From: Micromonospora zamorensis
GTDB lineage: Bacteria; Actinomycetota; Actinomycetes; Mycobacteriales; Micromonosporaceae
Length of the DNA: 64,000 bases
Assembly: GCF_900090275.1 (NCBI RefSeq)
Contig: NZ_LT607755.1
Location: 3,720,001-3,784,000 of the forward strand
Direction of reading: 5' to 3'
Made by a program: the position numbers and the translations under genes. Below, piece by piece: positions 1 to 8,083 of the stretch (position 1 is the first letter of the stretch; the number at the start of each line of letters is the position of its first letter). The notes beneath the pieces are model-generated. The model saw only the letters and a program-made list of their open reading frames with translations, had not been told where the DNA came from and did not search any database.

Positions 1-10
1 GCAGACGAGA

Positions 11-47
11 ACGGCCCCGCCGCGCTGCGAACAGGCGGCGGGGCCGT
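11..47. terminator. Strong hairpin terminator downstream of the alpha/beta hydrolase gene
   Basis: A perfect 13-bp stem (11-23 pairing with 35-47) closes an 11-nt loop. There is no clear T-tract, as is usual in high-GC actinomycetes. It lies about 60 bases beyond the stop codon of the minus-strand hydrolase gene and could also serve a gene entering from the left. Confidence 0.75.
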
Positions 48-110
48 GCGTCGAGATCGTCGATGACGTCGTGTGCGCGATCCGTCAGGGCGTGACGGAA
101 CGGCTCGGGC

Positions 111-833
111 TCAGGACGTTCCCCGTACCGCCTCGATGATGGTCTCGGCGACCTCGCCGGGCTGGGACGCCGTCATCGCGTGGGAGGCGCCGACGATCTC
201 CCGGACGCCGCGGGCGTCAGCCCGCTCGGCCATGAAGCGGTGCGCCGCGACCGGGATGTTGTGGTCCTGGTCGCCGAAGACGAACCAGCTGGGCAACAAC
301 TTCCACGCCGGTGTCGTCGACGCCAGGCCCTCGCCGAGCGCCTGCTCGGTCACCGGCCGCTGCGTCCGGGCCATCAACGCCGCCACGTTGCCGGACACGT
401 CCTGGACGAACTGTTTGTGGTAGGCGTTCTGGGCGATCGCCACCTCGTTGCCGCCGGTCGCCACCGGGTAGGAAACCAGGGTGTCGGCGAGTGTGCTGCC
501 GGGGAACTTGCCGGACAGCGCCAGCGCCGACTCACCCGTCTCCGGGGCGAAGGCATTGACGTAGACAAGGGCACGCACCATCGGGTCGTCGGCCGCCGCC
601 TCGGTGATGACCATTCCGGCGTACGAGTGGCCGACGAGCAGGACCGGTCCGCCGACACCTCGTACCACGTCCCGCAGGTATGCGGCATCTCCGGCGAGGC
701 TGCGCAGCGGGTTGGCGGCGGCCACCACGTTGTAGGCCGCACCGAGCCGCTCGATCACACCGTTCCAGCTCGCCGACTCGGCGAACGCACCGTGAACGAG
801 GACAACGGTGACGTCTTGGTCTGACACGGCCAT
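111..833 (-). CDS. Alpha/beta-fold hydrolase
   Basis: This 240-residue cytoplasmic protein has the layout of small actinobacterial alpha/beta hydrolases related to plant salicylate-esterase-like enzymes. Visible are the oxyanion-hole segment LVHGAF near residue 13, the nucleophile elbow VGHSYAG near residue 67, a late acid region GDQDHN and the catalytic histidine in GASHAM near the C-terminus. An AAAGGAG ribosome site sits just before the ATG. The substrate cannot be read from the sequence; esters or lactones are typical for the family. It is a single-gene unit, with the AraC-type relic directly upstream and a strong terminator downstream. Confidence 0.9.
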   Translation of the reverse strand: MAVSDQDVTVVLVHGAFAESASWNGVIERLGAAYNVVAAANPLRSLAGDAAYLRDVVRGVGGPVLLVGHSYAGMVITEAAADDPMVRALVYVNAFAPETGESALALSGKFPGSTLADTLVSYPVATGGNEVAIAQNAYHKQFVQDVSGNVAALMARTQRPVTEQALGEGLASTTPAWKLLPSWFVFGDQDHNIPVAAHRFMAERADARGVREIVGASHAMTASQPGEVAETIIEAVRGTS

Positions 834-927
834 CGGCTCCTTTGCCTGAGGACGGGCTCGGGTGGACGCCTCGTCCGACTACGTGGGCGCGGCTGATTAC
901 CCACCCTGCGACCAGGAAACGTCCCGT

Positions 928-1050
928 TCAGGTCGGACGAGTCGTCCCGAACCGCCGTTGGTAGGCGGCGGGGGTGATCGACAGCTTCCTGGCGAAGACC
1001 CGTCGCATGCTCTCGTAGCTGGGAACCCGGCGAGGGTCGCGGCCTGCGAC
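928..1050 (-). pseudogene. 3' relic of an AraC-family regulator gene
   Basis: Read on the minus strand, this stretch encodes the end of an AraC-type second helix-turn-helix: QAATLAGF, then a one-base loss, then SYESMRRVFARKLS and ITPAAYQRRFG followed by a stop. The order and wording match the C-terminus of GlxA/FtrA-like AraC regulators, but everything upstream is gone and the reading frame breaks inside the motif. It is therefore a decayed fragment. It lies directly upstream of the hydrolase gene, so it may be what remains of that gene's regulator. Confidence 0.7.
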
Positions 1051-1073
1051 TACCTCGGCGTCCACCGCGCGGG

Positions 1074-1241
1074 GACTTCAGGAACGAGTTCCTGCGAGTC
1101 CAGTTCGACGGGATGAAGAATCGACCCGAGACCACGAACGGCACGGTCGCCCTGGCCGCACTGACCGGACTCAAGCTCCCAGCCGACGAACTCTTGTGGG
1201 AAGGATCCGAGTATGCGAGCGATCACCGTGCGAGACCGTGA
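1074..1241 (+). pseudogene. Truncated coding remnant abutting the MDR oxidoreductase
   Basis: An open frame with strong third-position GC bias reads RNEFLRVQFDGMKN, then NGTVALAALTGLKLPADELL, and stops at 1239-1241, overlapping the first codons of the next gene. It has no start codon or ribosome site of its own: its 5' side breaks into the AraC relic near 1050. I do not recognise the family. The best reading is the 3' end of a gene lost by deletion or rearrangement. Chance cannot be excluded in DNA this GC-rich. Confidence 0.35.
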
Positions 1242-2163
1242 CGCGGGCGTCAATGGGCTCACCCTGACCGACATGCCATACCCGCACGCCGCGGAGAACG
1301 ACGTCATCGTGCGCGTACACGCCGCAGGCTTCACACCCGGAGAGCTCGGCTGGCCGGCAACGTGGACCGACCGCGCCGGCCACGACCGGACACCCAGCAT
1401 CCCCGGCCACGAGCTGTCCGGCGTCGTGGTCGAACTCGGCTACGGGACCACCGGCCTCAGCGTGGGCCAGCGGGTGTTCGGCCTGACCGACTGGGCCCGC
1501 AACGGGTCCCTGGCCGAGTACACCGCGGTGGAGGCCCGCAACCTGGCCCCTCTCCCAGCCGACATCGACCACACCGTGGCCGCCGCGCTGCCCATCTCCG
1601 GGCTGACCGCATGGCAGGCACTGTTCGACCACGCCCACCTCACGACCGGCCAGACCGTCCTCATCCACGGCGCGGCGGGTGGTGTCGGCTCGATCGCCGT
1701 CCAACTCGCCCGGGAGGTGGGCGCCCGGGTGATCGGCACCGGCCGAGCCGACGACCGTGCTGCCACCCTCGCCCTCGGCGCGCAGACCTTCGTCGACCTG
1801 GACGCCGACGATCTGCGACAGGTCGGCGAGGTGGACGTGGTGCTCGACGTCATCGGCGGCGACATCCTCGCGCAGTCGACCGAACTGGTACGCCCGGGCG
1901 GGACACTGGTCACCATCGCCATGCCGCCCACCGTGCAACCCAGGGACGGGCGAGCCATCTTCTTCGTCGTCGAACCTGATCGCGTCCGGCTGGCCGACCT
2001 CGCCCAGCGCCTCCGTACCGGACGGCTCAACCCCGTCGTCGGCGCCGTACGACCACTGGCCGAGACGGCCGCCGCGTTCGCCCGCCACCGTCGTACACCC
2101 GGCAAGACGATCATCCAGGTCGCGGACGAACAGTTGCCCGCCGTCGACGGCTTTCGCGGTTGA
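1213..2163 (+). CDS. NADP-dependent MDR-family (quinone-type) oxidoreductase
   Basis: A 316-residue medium-chain dehydrogenase/reductase without the structural-zinc cysteine cluster, so of the zinc-free quinone oxidoreductase branch. The N-terminal GroES-like fold holds GHELSGVVVELG (about residues 58-69). The Rossmann part has the nucleotide-binding GAAGGVGSIAVQLA motif (about 154-167) with AREVGARVIGTGRAD after it. It probably reduces quinones or alpha,beta-unsaturated carbonyls with NADPH in the cytoplasm. The ATG follows a GGAAGGA ribosome site. The real substrate is unknown. It is followed by, but not obviously co-transcribed with, the DGPF/ECF42 pair. Confidence 0.88.
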   Translation: MRAITVRDRDAGVNGLTLTDMPYPHAAENDVIVRVHAAGFTPGELGWPATWTDRAGHDRTPSIPGHELSGVVVELGYGTTGLSVGQRVFGLTDWARNGSLAEYTAVEARNLAPLPADIDHTVAAALPISGLTAWQALFDHAHLTTGQTVLIHGAAGGVGSIAVQLAREVGARVIGTGRADDRAATLALGAQTFVDLDADDLRQVGEVDVVLDVIGGDILAQSTELVRPGGTLVTIAMPPTVQPRDGRAIFFVVEPDRVRLADLAQRLRTGRLNPVVGAVRPLAETAAAFARHRRTPGKTIIQVADEQLPAVDGFRG

Positions 2164-2226
2164 GGGCGGGACACGGATCGCAGGAAGGGGCAGGCTGCGT
2201 CCCGGCGAGAGATTATTCAGGGGCCG

Positions 2227-2253
2227 TGTCGATCCGCGGGCCGCTCGTTCGAC
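2227..2253 (+). promoter_or_regulatory. Predicted ECF42 promoter (TGTCGA-N17-CGAC)
   Basis: TGTCGA at 2227-2232 and CGAC at 2250-2253 are separated by 17 bases, 50 bases before the DGPF gene start. From memory, ECF42 sigma factors of Streptomyces venezuelae were reported to recognise TGTCGA at -35 and CG(A/T)C at -10. The same arrangement occurs before the second ECF42 operon in this window, which strengthens the call. Confidence 0.7.
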
Positions 2254-2303
2254 GTGGGGGTGCGAGGCCCGCCGGGCGGCCCCGCCGGACGAAGGAGAAC
2301 GCG

Positions 2304-2720
2304 ATGGCGCAGTACATGCTGATCATGCGGGGCACCGACGAGACCAACGCGGCCGTGATGGCCAACGTCGACGAGCTGATGACCGCGACCCGCCTATTCA
2401 TCGAGGAGGCGGCCAAGGCCGGCGTCTACGTCGCCGCCGAGGGGTTGGACGATCCGAGCCAGGGCGTCGTGGTGCACTTCGGCGACGAGGCGCCGGTGGT
2501 CACCGACGGGCCGTACGGGGAGACCAAGGAGTTGTTCGGTGGCTTCTTCCTGCTCGACGTCGCCTCGATTCAGGAGGCTGTCGAGTGGGCCAAGCGGGTT
2601 CCCTCGGTTCCCGGATCCAAGATCGAGATCCGTCGGGTGCCCGGTGAGGACGAGGTCCCGCAGGACAGCGGGAAGTTCGTCACGGAAGGGACCTCGCACG
2701 GGAGCAGCGGCCGGGTCTGA
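2304..2720 (+). CDS. YCII/DGPF-domain protein partnered with an ECF42 sigma factor
   Basis: A 138-residue YCII-fold protein with the name-giving DGPF-type motif (TDGPYGETKELFGGFF, about residues 63-78). DGPF proteins are almost always encoded next to ECF42 sigma factors and are thought to be their targets or partners; their biochemical role is unknown. I chose the ATG at 2304, which follows GAAGGAGAACGCG and begins MAQYMLIMRG, the normal start of the family; an in-frame extension upstream has no support. The stop codon overlaps the ATG of the sigma factor gene by one base, showing translational coupling. Confidence 0.92.
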   Translation: MAQYMLIMRGTDETNAAVMANVDELMTATRLFIEEAAKAGVYVAAEGLDDPSQGVVVHFGDEAPVVTDGPYGETKELFGGFFLLDVASIQEAVEWAKRVPSVPGSKIEIRRVPGEDEVPQDSGKFVTEGTSHGSSGRV

Positions 2721-3934
2721 TGGGTACGGCCGACATCGAGGCCGTTTGGCGGATCGAGTCGGCCCGGATCGTCGCCGCGCTGACCCGGTTCACCGGCGAT
2801 TTCGGGCTGGCCGAGGACGCGGCCCAGGAGGCGGTGGCCGAGGCGCTGGTGTCCTGGCCCCGTGCCTCTCCGGCCAATCCGGGCGGCTGGCTGATGGCCA
2901 CGGCCCGGCGGCGGGCGATCGACGCGATCCGCCGCCGGGCCGCCCTACGGGACCGTTACGCCCTGCTGGCCGCCGAACCCGCGGTCGACGCGGAGATCGA
3001 CCCCGACCGGATCGACGACGACATCCTGGCGCTGATGTTCGTCAGCTGCCACCCGGTGCTCTCCCCGGAGACCCGGGTGGCGCTGACCCTGCGCGTGGTC
3101 GGCGGCCTGTCCACCGAGGAGATCGCCCGCGCGTTCCTCGTACCCGTGCCGACCGTGCAGGCCCGCATCACCCGTGGCAAGAAGACGATCGCGGCGGCCC
3201 GGGTGCCGTTCGAGCTGCCGGCCCCCGATGAGCGCCGGGAACGGCTGGGTGGTGTGCTCAGCGTCCTCTACGTGATCTTCACCGAGGGTTCGACGGCCAC
3301 GTCCGGCGACCGGCTGCTGCGCCCCGACGTCGCGTACGAGGCGATCCGGCTGGCCCGCACGCTCGCCGCGCTGCAGCCGGACGAGCCGGAGGTGCACGGC
3401 CTGCTCGCGCTGTGCGAGCTGACGGCCGCGCGCTTCCCGGCCCGCACCGCCGCGGACGGCACGCCGGTCCTGCTCGAGGACCAGGACCGCCGACTGTGGG
3501 ACCGCGCGGCGATCCGCCGCGGGCTGGCGGCGTTGGCCAGGGCATCGACCCGCGGCCTCCGCCCCTATGGTCTGCAGGCCGCCATCGCGGCCACCCACGC
3601 GTCGGCGCCCTCCGTCGAGGAGACCGACTGGGACCGGATCGTGCTGCTCTACGAGGCACTCGGTCGGGTCGCGCCCTCCCCGGTGGTCGAGCTCAACCGG
3701 GCCGTCGCCGTGGCCATGGCCTCGGGGCCGGCGCAGGCCCTGTCCATCGTGGACGATCTGGTCGCCTCGAACCGACTGGTCGGGTCGTACCTGGTCCCGA
3801 CCGTACGCGGGGAGCTGCTGAGCCGTCTCGGTCGCCGACCCGAGGCGCGCGCCGAGCTGGAGCTGGCCGCTCGGCTCTGTGCCAACCAGCGCGAGCGCGC
3901 AGTGCTGCTCCGCAAGGCGGCCGCGCTGAGCTGA
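2720..3934 (+). CDS. ECF42-group RNA polymerase sigma factor with C-terminal TPR-like domain
   Basis: The first ~170 of 404 residues form sigma-2 and sigma-4 regions: FTGDFGLAEDAAQEAVAEAL and WLMATARRRAIDAIRRR are sigma-2, and GLSTEEIARAFLVPVPTVQA is the sigma-4 helix-turn-helix. The remaining ~230 residues are the long helical extension typical of ECF42, with LRPYGLQAAIAATHA and PSPVVELNRAVAVAMA, the latter the repeated signature of this group. No anti-sigma gene is nearby; ECF42 members are believed to be controlled through their C-terminal extension. It is the second gene of a two-gene operon with the DGPF protein and probably drives its own promoter. Confidence 0.93.
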   Translation: MGTADIEAVWRIESARIVAALTRFTGDFGLAEDAAQEAVAEALVSWPRASPANPGGWLMATARRRAIDAIRRRAALRDRYALLAAEPAVDAEIDPDRIDDDILALMFVSCHPVLSPETRVALTLRVVGGLSTEEIARAFLVPVPTVQARITRGKKTIAAARVPFELPAPDERRERLGGVLSVLYVIFTEGSTATSGDRLLRPDVAYEAIRLARTLAALQPDEPEVHGLLALCELTAARFPARTAADGTPVLLEDQDRRLWDRAAIRRGLAALARASTRGLRPYGLQAAIAATHASAPSVEETDWDRIVLLYEALGRVAPSPVVELNRAVAVAMASGPAQALSIVDDLVASNRLVGSYLVPTVRGELLSRLGRRPEARAELELAARLCANQRERAVLLRKAAALS

Positions 3935-3958
3935 CTCCGCAGCCTGGACGCCGCGCCG

Positions 3959-4530
3959 TCACCCACCGGGGCGGCTGCTCGTCAGCCAGCCGGTGAGCTG
4001 CTGGCTGGTCTCCGCTCCGAGCGCCGCCGCCGCTCGTGCGGCCAGGGTGACGAGCTCAGCGTGCTCCGTCCCCGTCACCCGCAAGGGTGGCTGAGGGACA
4101 CGGTGCGAGGCTGTCCGTGTCGCGTCACGGGTGATCCGGGTGGCGTCGGCCGTGCCCCGCTCGGCCAGGCGTGGGTCCGCGTCGACGGCCAGGATCAGCG
4201 CCGCGCGCAACTCGACGCCGACACCCCGGCCGCGCAGGAGCCGGTAACCGGCCCGGCGCAACTCCACCCGACCATCCCCGGGCCACCGCCCGTACCAACG
4301 GCGCGTCATCGTCAAGGCACGCGGCGACCTCGGCGTCCTGCCCCGCGCGGACCAGCCCGGTCAATGCCACCGCCCGCACCTCGGCCCGAGCCGATCGAGC
4401 CAGACGCTTCAGGGCGTCGAGCCGGCGGGTCCACACCGCCTCACGGCACGCCGCTTCCGCCGCCCGCGCCCGAACCCGCACATCCGGATCCGACTCGGCA
4501 AGCTCCCGATCATGGCGACATCCTGCCCCA
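3959..4530 (-). pseudogene. HEAT-repeat protein pseudogene (5' truncated and frameshifted)
   Basis: On the minus strand a HEAT/PBS-lyase-like repeat segment begins abruptly at HDRELAESDPDVRVRARAAE and continues LARSARAEVRAVALTGLVRA up to DDDAPLVRAVARGW. Near 4270-4290 the coding signal jumps to another frame and goes on as RVELRRAGYRLLRGRG, ELRAALILAVDADPRLAER, to a stop at 3959. Intact actinobacterial relatives start with several more repeats. The missing 5' end and the frame jump mark a pseudogene, although a sequencing error at the jump is possible. This relic explains most of the 700-base gap between the sigma factor and the MFS gene. Confidence 0.6.
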
Positions 4531-4639
4531 GCCAACCAGCCCGACCGAACCCCATTTCCGGCCGAGCGGCGAACCGAGGCGGACGGCAACTCCACCGGGT
4601 CGGGCCCGTGACGCCAGCCCTGCCAGGCGGCACCTTCCG

Positions 4640-5851
4640 CTACCGGCGGCGGAGCAGTACGCCGCCCGCTGTCCCCGCGACAATCGGAAAGGCGGCGACC
4701 AGCAGCAGTTGGGCGCTCACCGGCAGGTGGGAGGCGAGACCCAGGAGACCGGCACCGATCGCGGAAGCCGCCACCTTCAGTCCGGCGCCGATGGTGAAGA
4801 CCTGCGTACGGGTCGTCTCGGTGGCCAACTGGTTCCGGGCCAGGAACAGCGCTGCGGCGAACGGTCCGGTGAAGAGCCCCGACAGCGCAAACAACGCTGC
4901 GGTCAGCGGTAGGGAGTGCACGGCGGCCGCCAGCGCGAGGGGTACGCCGACCGCGACCATGGCCCAGACCGTCACAACCGGCGCGCGGGAGGCCGGCATC
5001 GGCCTCCAGGCCCAGAGCAGGGAGCCCACGAACGCACCTGCGGCGATCACGCCGAGCAGCAGGCCAGCGCGCGTGGGTTCGTGCGCGGCGGCAGCCAGGG
5101 TGGTGGCGACCACGGCGAGACCGCCCAGGCCCAGTTGACCGAAGCTGGTCGCGAGGGTGAGCACGCGCAGGGCCGGATCGCACGCGACCGCGCGGGTGCC
5201 GTGGAACAGGCCAGCGGTTCGTGTCCGCGCCGCCACGGTGTCGGAGGTGGGCAGATGCAGGGAGGCGACGCCGAGTGCGCCGAGTCCGGCGGTGATCGCG
5301 AGCGCGAGGATGGCGGTGCTCGGGCCGGCTGCCGCCGCGACCAGCCCGACCGCCGCCGGCCCGGCCATGCCGGCGACGTTGTAGAACAGCGAGTCCAGCG
5401 CGAAGGCACGAGCCTCGTGCCCGGGTCCCGCCAGCTCGGCCAACCGGCTGGTCAGCCCGCCGGTCACCGCCGGTCCGCAGCACCCCGCCAGCACGAGGAC
5501 GAGGTAGGTCTGCCACAGCGGCGCGTGACCGAGCAGGGCGACCGGGGCCGCGAGGGCCCCGGCGAAGACGGTGATCGCGCCGGCGAGCACGGCCGCCGGC
5601 CGTCGCGACCGGTCCACCAGCGCACCGACCAGCGGTGCGGCCACCACGTGTGGAATCAGCAGGGTCGCGACCAGCGTTCCCCCGACGGCGGCGCTGTCCG
5701 CCCGGTCCAAGGCGAGGAGCACCAGCGCCACCCGTGCGCCCTCGTCGGCGGTACGCGCCAGTAGCGCTGCGGCCAGGTAGTGGGCCAGCCCTGCGCCGTG
5801 CCGGCGGGTGCCGGGATCGGTTGCCGTCACCTGTTGAACCGGTGATGCCAT
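4640..5851 (-). CDS. MFS transporter, probable drug exporter
   Basis: A 403-residue membrane protein with about twelve hydrophobic segments, for example ALVALLIPHVVAAPLVGALV and the late TAALFALSGLFTGPFAAALF. The segment GALVDRSRRPAAVL between helices 2 and 3 is the MFS loop signature. I start it at MASPVQQVTATD (ATG 5851): further upstream the frame runs antisense through the CGNR gene. Divergent from that regulator with only 45 bases between starts, it is the likely target of the regulator. The substrate is unknown. Confidence 0.88.
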   Translation of the reverse strand: MASPVQQVTATDPGTRRHGAGLAHYLAAALLARTADEGARVALVLLALDRADSAAVGGTLVATLLIPHVVAAPLVGALVDRSRRPAAVLAGAITVFAGALAAPVALLGHAPLWQTYLVLVLAGCCGPAVTGGLTSRLAELAGPGHEARAFALDSLFYNVAGMAGPAAVGLVAAAAGPSTAILALAITAGLGALGVASLHLPTSDTVAARTRTAGLFHGTRAVACDPALRVLTLATSFGQLGLGGLAVVATTLAAAAHEPTRAGLLLGVIAAGAFVGSLLWAWRPMPASRAPVVTVWAMVAVGVPLALAAAVHSLPLTAALFALSGLFTGPFAAALFLARNQLATETTRTQVFTIGAGLKVAASAIGAGLLGLASHLPVSAQLLLVAAFPIVAGTAGGVLLRRR

Positions 5852-5896
5852 CGAACCACTCTTGCATCGCGTCGCGTCACCGGTCAAGATGGTGAC
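5826..5896. promoter_or_regulatory. Two matched operator-like palindromes between MFS and CGNR genes
   Basis: GTCACC-N9-GGTGAT occupies 5826-5846 and GTCACC-N9-GGTGAC occupies 5876-5896. Both have the same arms and the same spacer, and their starts are exactly 50 bases apart, about five helical turns. One lies over the first codons of the MFS gene and the other ends one base before the CGNR GTG start. This is the layout expected for a dimeric repressor shutting off both divergent genes; the adjacent CGNR protein is the obvious candidate. Confidence 0.6.
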
Positions 5897-6442
5897 GTGA
5901 GATTCGAGTTCATTGCCGACCGGCCGGTACTGGACTTCCTTCCCACGCTCGCCGAGCGCGGCCACACCGACGTCGAGCAGCTGACGGCCCCGCAGGATTT
6001 CGCGGACTGGGCCGTTCAGGCTGGCGTCGTCGAGCAACCCCCTCATGTGGACGATGCGGCTCTGGGGCAAGCCAAGGATCTCCGCGAGGCGATGTTCCGC
6101 CTGGTCGGAGCCCTGATCGACGGCACCGACGCGGCCCCGGCCGATCGCGAGCTGGTCAATGATGCCGCGGCTGGACCGCTACCCGAGCTGCGCCTGGAGG
6201 TCGACGGGGTGCACCAGACGGGCGACACCGACGCCGTCCTGACGGTCCTCGCGCGCGACTGCCTGGAGTTGCACGCCAGCGACGACCGTCACGCCCTCCG
6301 GTGGTGCGCCGACGAGCACTGCACCCGAGCGTTCGTCGACCGGTCGCGAGGCTCGCGGCGACGCTGGTGCGGCATGCGCGGCTGCGGAGATCGCGCCAAG
6401 GCCGCCGCGTACCGCCGTCGACGGCGAACCTCGGCCCCCTGA
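5897..6442 (+). CDS. CGNR zinc-finger transcriptional regulator
   Basis: A 181-residue protein of the ABATE/CGNR family. The N-terminal ligand-binding region starts RFEFIADRPVLDFLPTLAER, a variant of the family's usual LxLDFxNT opening. The C-terminal zinc finger reads LRWCADEHCTRAFVD and RRWCGMRGCGDRAKAAAYRR (about residues 136-177), with four cysteines and the CGxxxKxxxxRxR DNA-contact tail. The GTG start is chosen because it gives the family N-terminus and abuts the palindrome at 5876-5896. Such proteins usually regulate a neighbouring exporter or enzyme gene, here the divergent MFS gene. Confidence 0.85.
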   Translation: MRFEFIADRPVLDFLPTLAERGHTDVEQLTAPQDFADWAVQAGVVEQPPHVDDAALGQAKDLREAMFRLVGALIDGTDAAPADRELVNDAAAGPLPELRLEVDGVHQTGDTDAVLTVLARDCLELHASDDRHALRWCADEHCTRAFVDRSRGSRRRWCGMRGCGDRAKAAAYRRRRRTSAP

Positions 6443-6564
6443 GGGCAGCGGCCCCGATTCTTCACCCCGATGTCACCGAGCGATCCGGTCGGCGACGTTT
6501 CGGTGTCCGCCCGCAGGAGTTGGCTGCCAGTCGTCGCACTTGTCCTGACCAGGAGCTGATCGCC

Positions 6565-8019
6565 GTGCCTTCCTCTCGTCGTACCTTCCTCGCTGGCAGC
6601 GCCGCCGCCGGCGTTGGCCTTGCCGTCGCCGGCGGCCTGCCGTCGCTGGCCCAGGCCAGCCCGGGCCGGCCGCACCCGCCGGTCAAGTCCGGTCACGTGC
6701 CCTTCCCGCCGCTCGTGGACGACCCGAAGGGGATCCTGGCCCTGCCCGAGGGCTTCAGCTACACAGTGGTCACCCGGACCGGCGTGACCCGGCTCGACCG
6801 TGGCCAGGGCATGACCCCGGCCGACCACGACGGCATGGCCGTCTACGACGCCGGCAACGGCCGCTACACCCTGATCCAGAACCACGAGATCGACCCCGGC
6901 GCGGAGTTCGGCGTGCCGCACGTCAAGGGAACGGTGTACGACCCGGGCGCCGTCGACGCCGGCGGATGCACCGTGATCAGGACCGACCGGGCGGGCCGCA
7001 ACCTGGGTGAGTTCGTCGCCCTCTCCGGCACCATCTCCAACTGCGCCGGCGGGCCCACCCCCTGGGGGACCTGGCTCACCTGCGAGGAGACCGAGGACCG
7101 GGCCGGCGACGAGTGGGAAGAGGACGGCCGGTCCGGCGTCTACCAGAAGGACCACGGCTACGTCTTCGAGGTCTGGGCCGACGGCAGCGCCGACCCGAGG
7201 CCGATCAAGTGCCTGGGTCGCTACTCCCACGAGGCCCTGGCGGTCGACAAGGACCGCACCCACATCTACCTCTCCGAAGACGCCGACGGGCCCAACGGCC
7301 TCTTCTACCGCTGGTCGGCGCCGCGCGGCGTCAAGGTCGGTCCCGGCGTGCTCACCCGGCTCGCGCCCAACGCCGGCGTCCTCGCCGCGATGCAGATCAT
7401 CATGGACGACGGTTCGGTGCTGCCGGACGTCGCCTACCTGACCTCCGCGCAGCTGGGTCGCCCCTTCCCCGTCCGGTGGATCGAGGTGCCGGACCGCGAC
7501 GCGCGGGACAGGTCCGTACGCGAGCAGTTCACCGATGGCCAGGTCACCCGCGGGCGCAAGTTCGAGGGTGTGTGGGGCACCGACGAGGGCGTGTACGTGG
7601 TCAACTCGTACGCCTGGGACGAGGGTGACCTGCCGGCGGACGCGGCACCGCACGACGGCATGGTCTGGTTCTACGACTACAAGGCCCAGACCATCCAGCT
7701 GGTGACGTACTTCCCGCACCAGAGCGCCTCCGAGGAGGGGACGCCGGTCAGGTACAACGACATCACCTTCGACGGCCCGGACAACGTGACCGTCACCCCG
7801 TGGGGAAGTCTCGTCCTCGCCGAGGACGGCAAGGGCACGTCCCACGTGCTCAGCGCGGTCCCGGGCGGCCCGACCTACGCGATCGCCCGCAACCAGCTCA
7901 ACGACTCGGAGTTCTGCGGGCCGACCTTCACCGCCGACGGCAGGGTGCTCTTCGTCAACATGCAGGACCCCGGCCTCACCCTGGCCATCACCGGCCCGTG
8001 GGAGAAGTACCTGGGCTGA
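6565..8019 (+). CDS. Tat-exported PhoX/DUF839-family phosphatase
   Basis: A 484-residue secreted protein. The N-terminus SSRRTFLAGSAAAGVGLAVA is a twin-arginine signal with cleavage expected near LAQA-SPG. The mature part is the DUF839/PhoX propeller: YTVVTRTGVTRLDRGQGMTP, NHEIDPGAEFGV, TPWGTWLTCEETEDRAG and RYSHEALAVDKDRTHIYLSE are typical blocks. PhoX members are calcium/iron-dependent extracellular alkaline phosphatases, although many actinobacterial DUF839 proteins have not been assayed. The GTG start at 6565 follows AGGAG at 6551 and puts the twin arginine at the right distance. It is a single-gene unit ending at a strong terminator. Confidence 0.88.
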   Translation: MPSSRRTFLAGSAAAGVGLAVAGGLPSLAQASPGRPHPPVKSGHVPFPPLVDDPKGILALPEGFSYTVVTRTGVTRLDRGQGMTPADHDGMAVYDAGNGRYTLIQNHEIDPGAEFGVPHVKGTVYDPGAVDAGGCTVIRTDRAGRNLGEFVALSGTISNCAGGPTPWGTWLTCEETEDRAGDEWEEDGRSGVYQKDHGYVFEVWADGSADPRPIKCLGRYSHEALAVDKDRTHIYLSEDADGPNGLFYRWSAPRGVKVGPGVLTRLAPNAGVLAAMQIIMDDGSVLPDVAYLTSAQLGRPFPVRWIEVPDRDARDRSVREQFTDGQVTRGRKFEGVWGTDEGVYVVNSYAWDEGDLPADAAPHDGMVWFYDYKAQTIQLVTYFPHQSASEEGTPVRYNDITFDGPDNVTVTPWGSLVLAEDGKGTSHVLSAVPGGPTYAIARNQLNDSEFCGPTFTADGRVLFVNMQDPGLTLAITGPWEKYLG

Positions 8020-8037
8020 GCCCGGATTCGGGCCGAT

Positions 8038-8073
8038 CGGTGGGGGTCGGGCGGAACCGCCCGACCCCCACCG
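8038..8073. terminator. Bidirectional hairpin terminator between convergent genes
   Basis: A nearly continuous perfect palindrome: 8038-8054 pairs with 8057-8073 over 17 bp, giving a very stable GC hairpin. It lies midway between the stop codons of the PhoX-like gene (plus) and the IlvD/Edd gene (minus) and can end both transcripts. Confidence 0.85.
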
Positions 8074-8083
8074 CGTCCACACC

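Noticed and set aside
4125..5867. 580-residue minus-strand frame covering MFS and HEAT regions
   Set aside because: Only its last part (HEAT repeats) looks like protein; the rest is an off-frame reading of the MFS gene.
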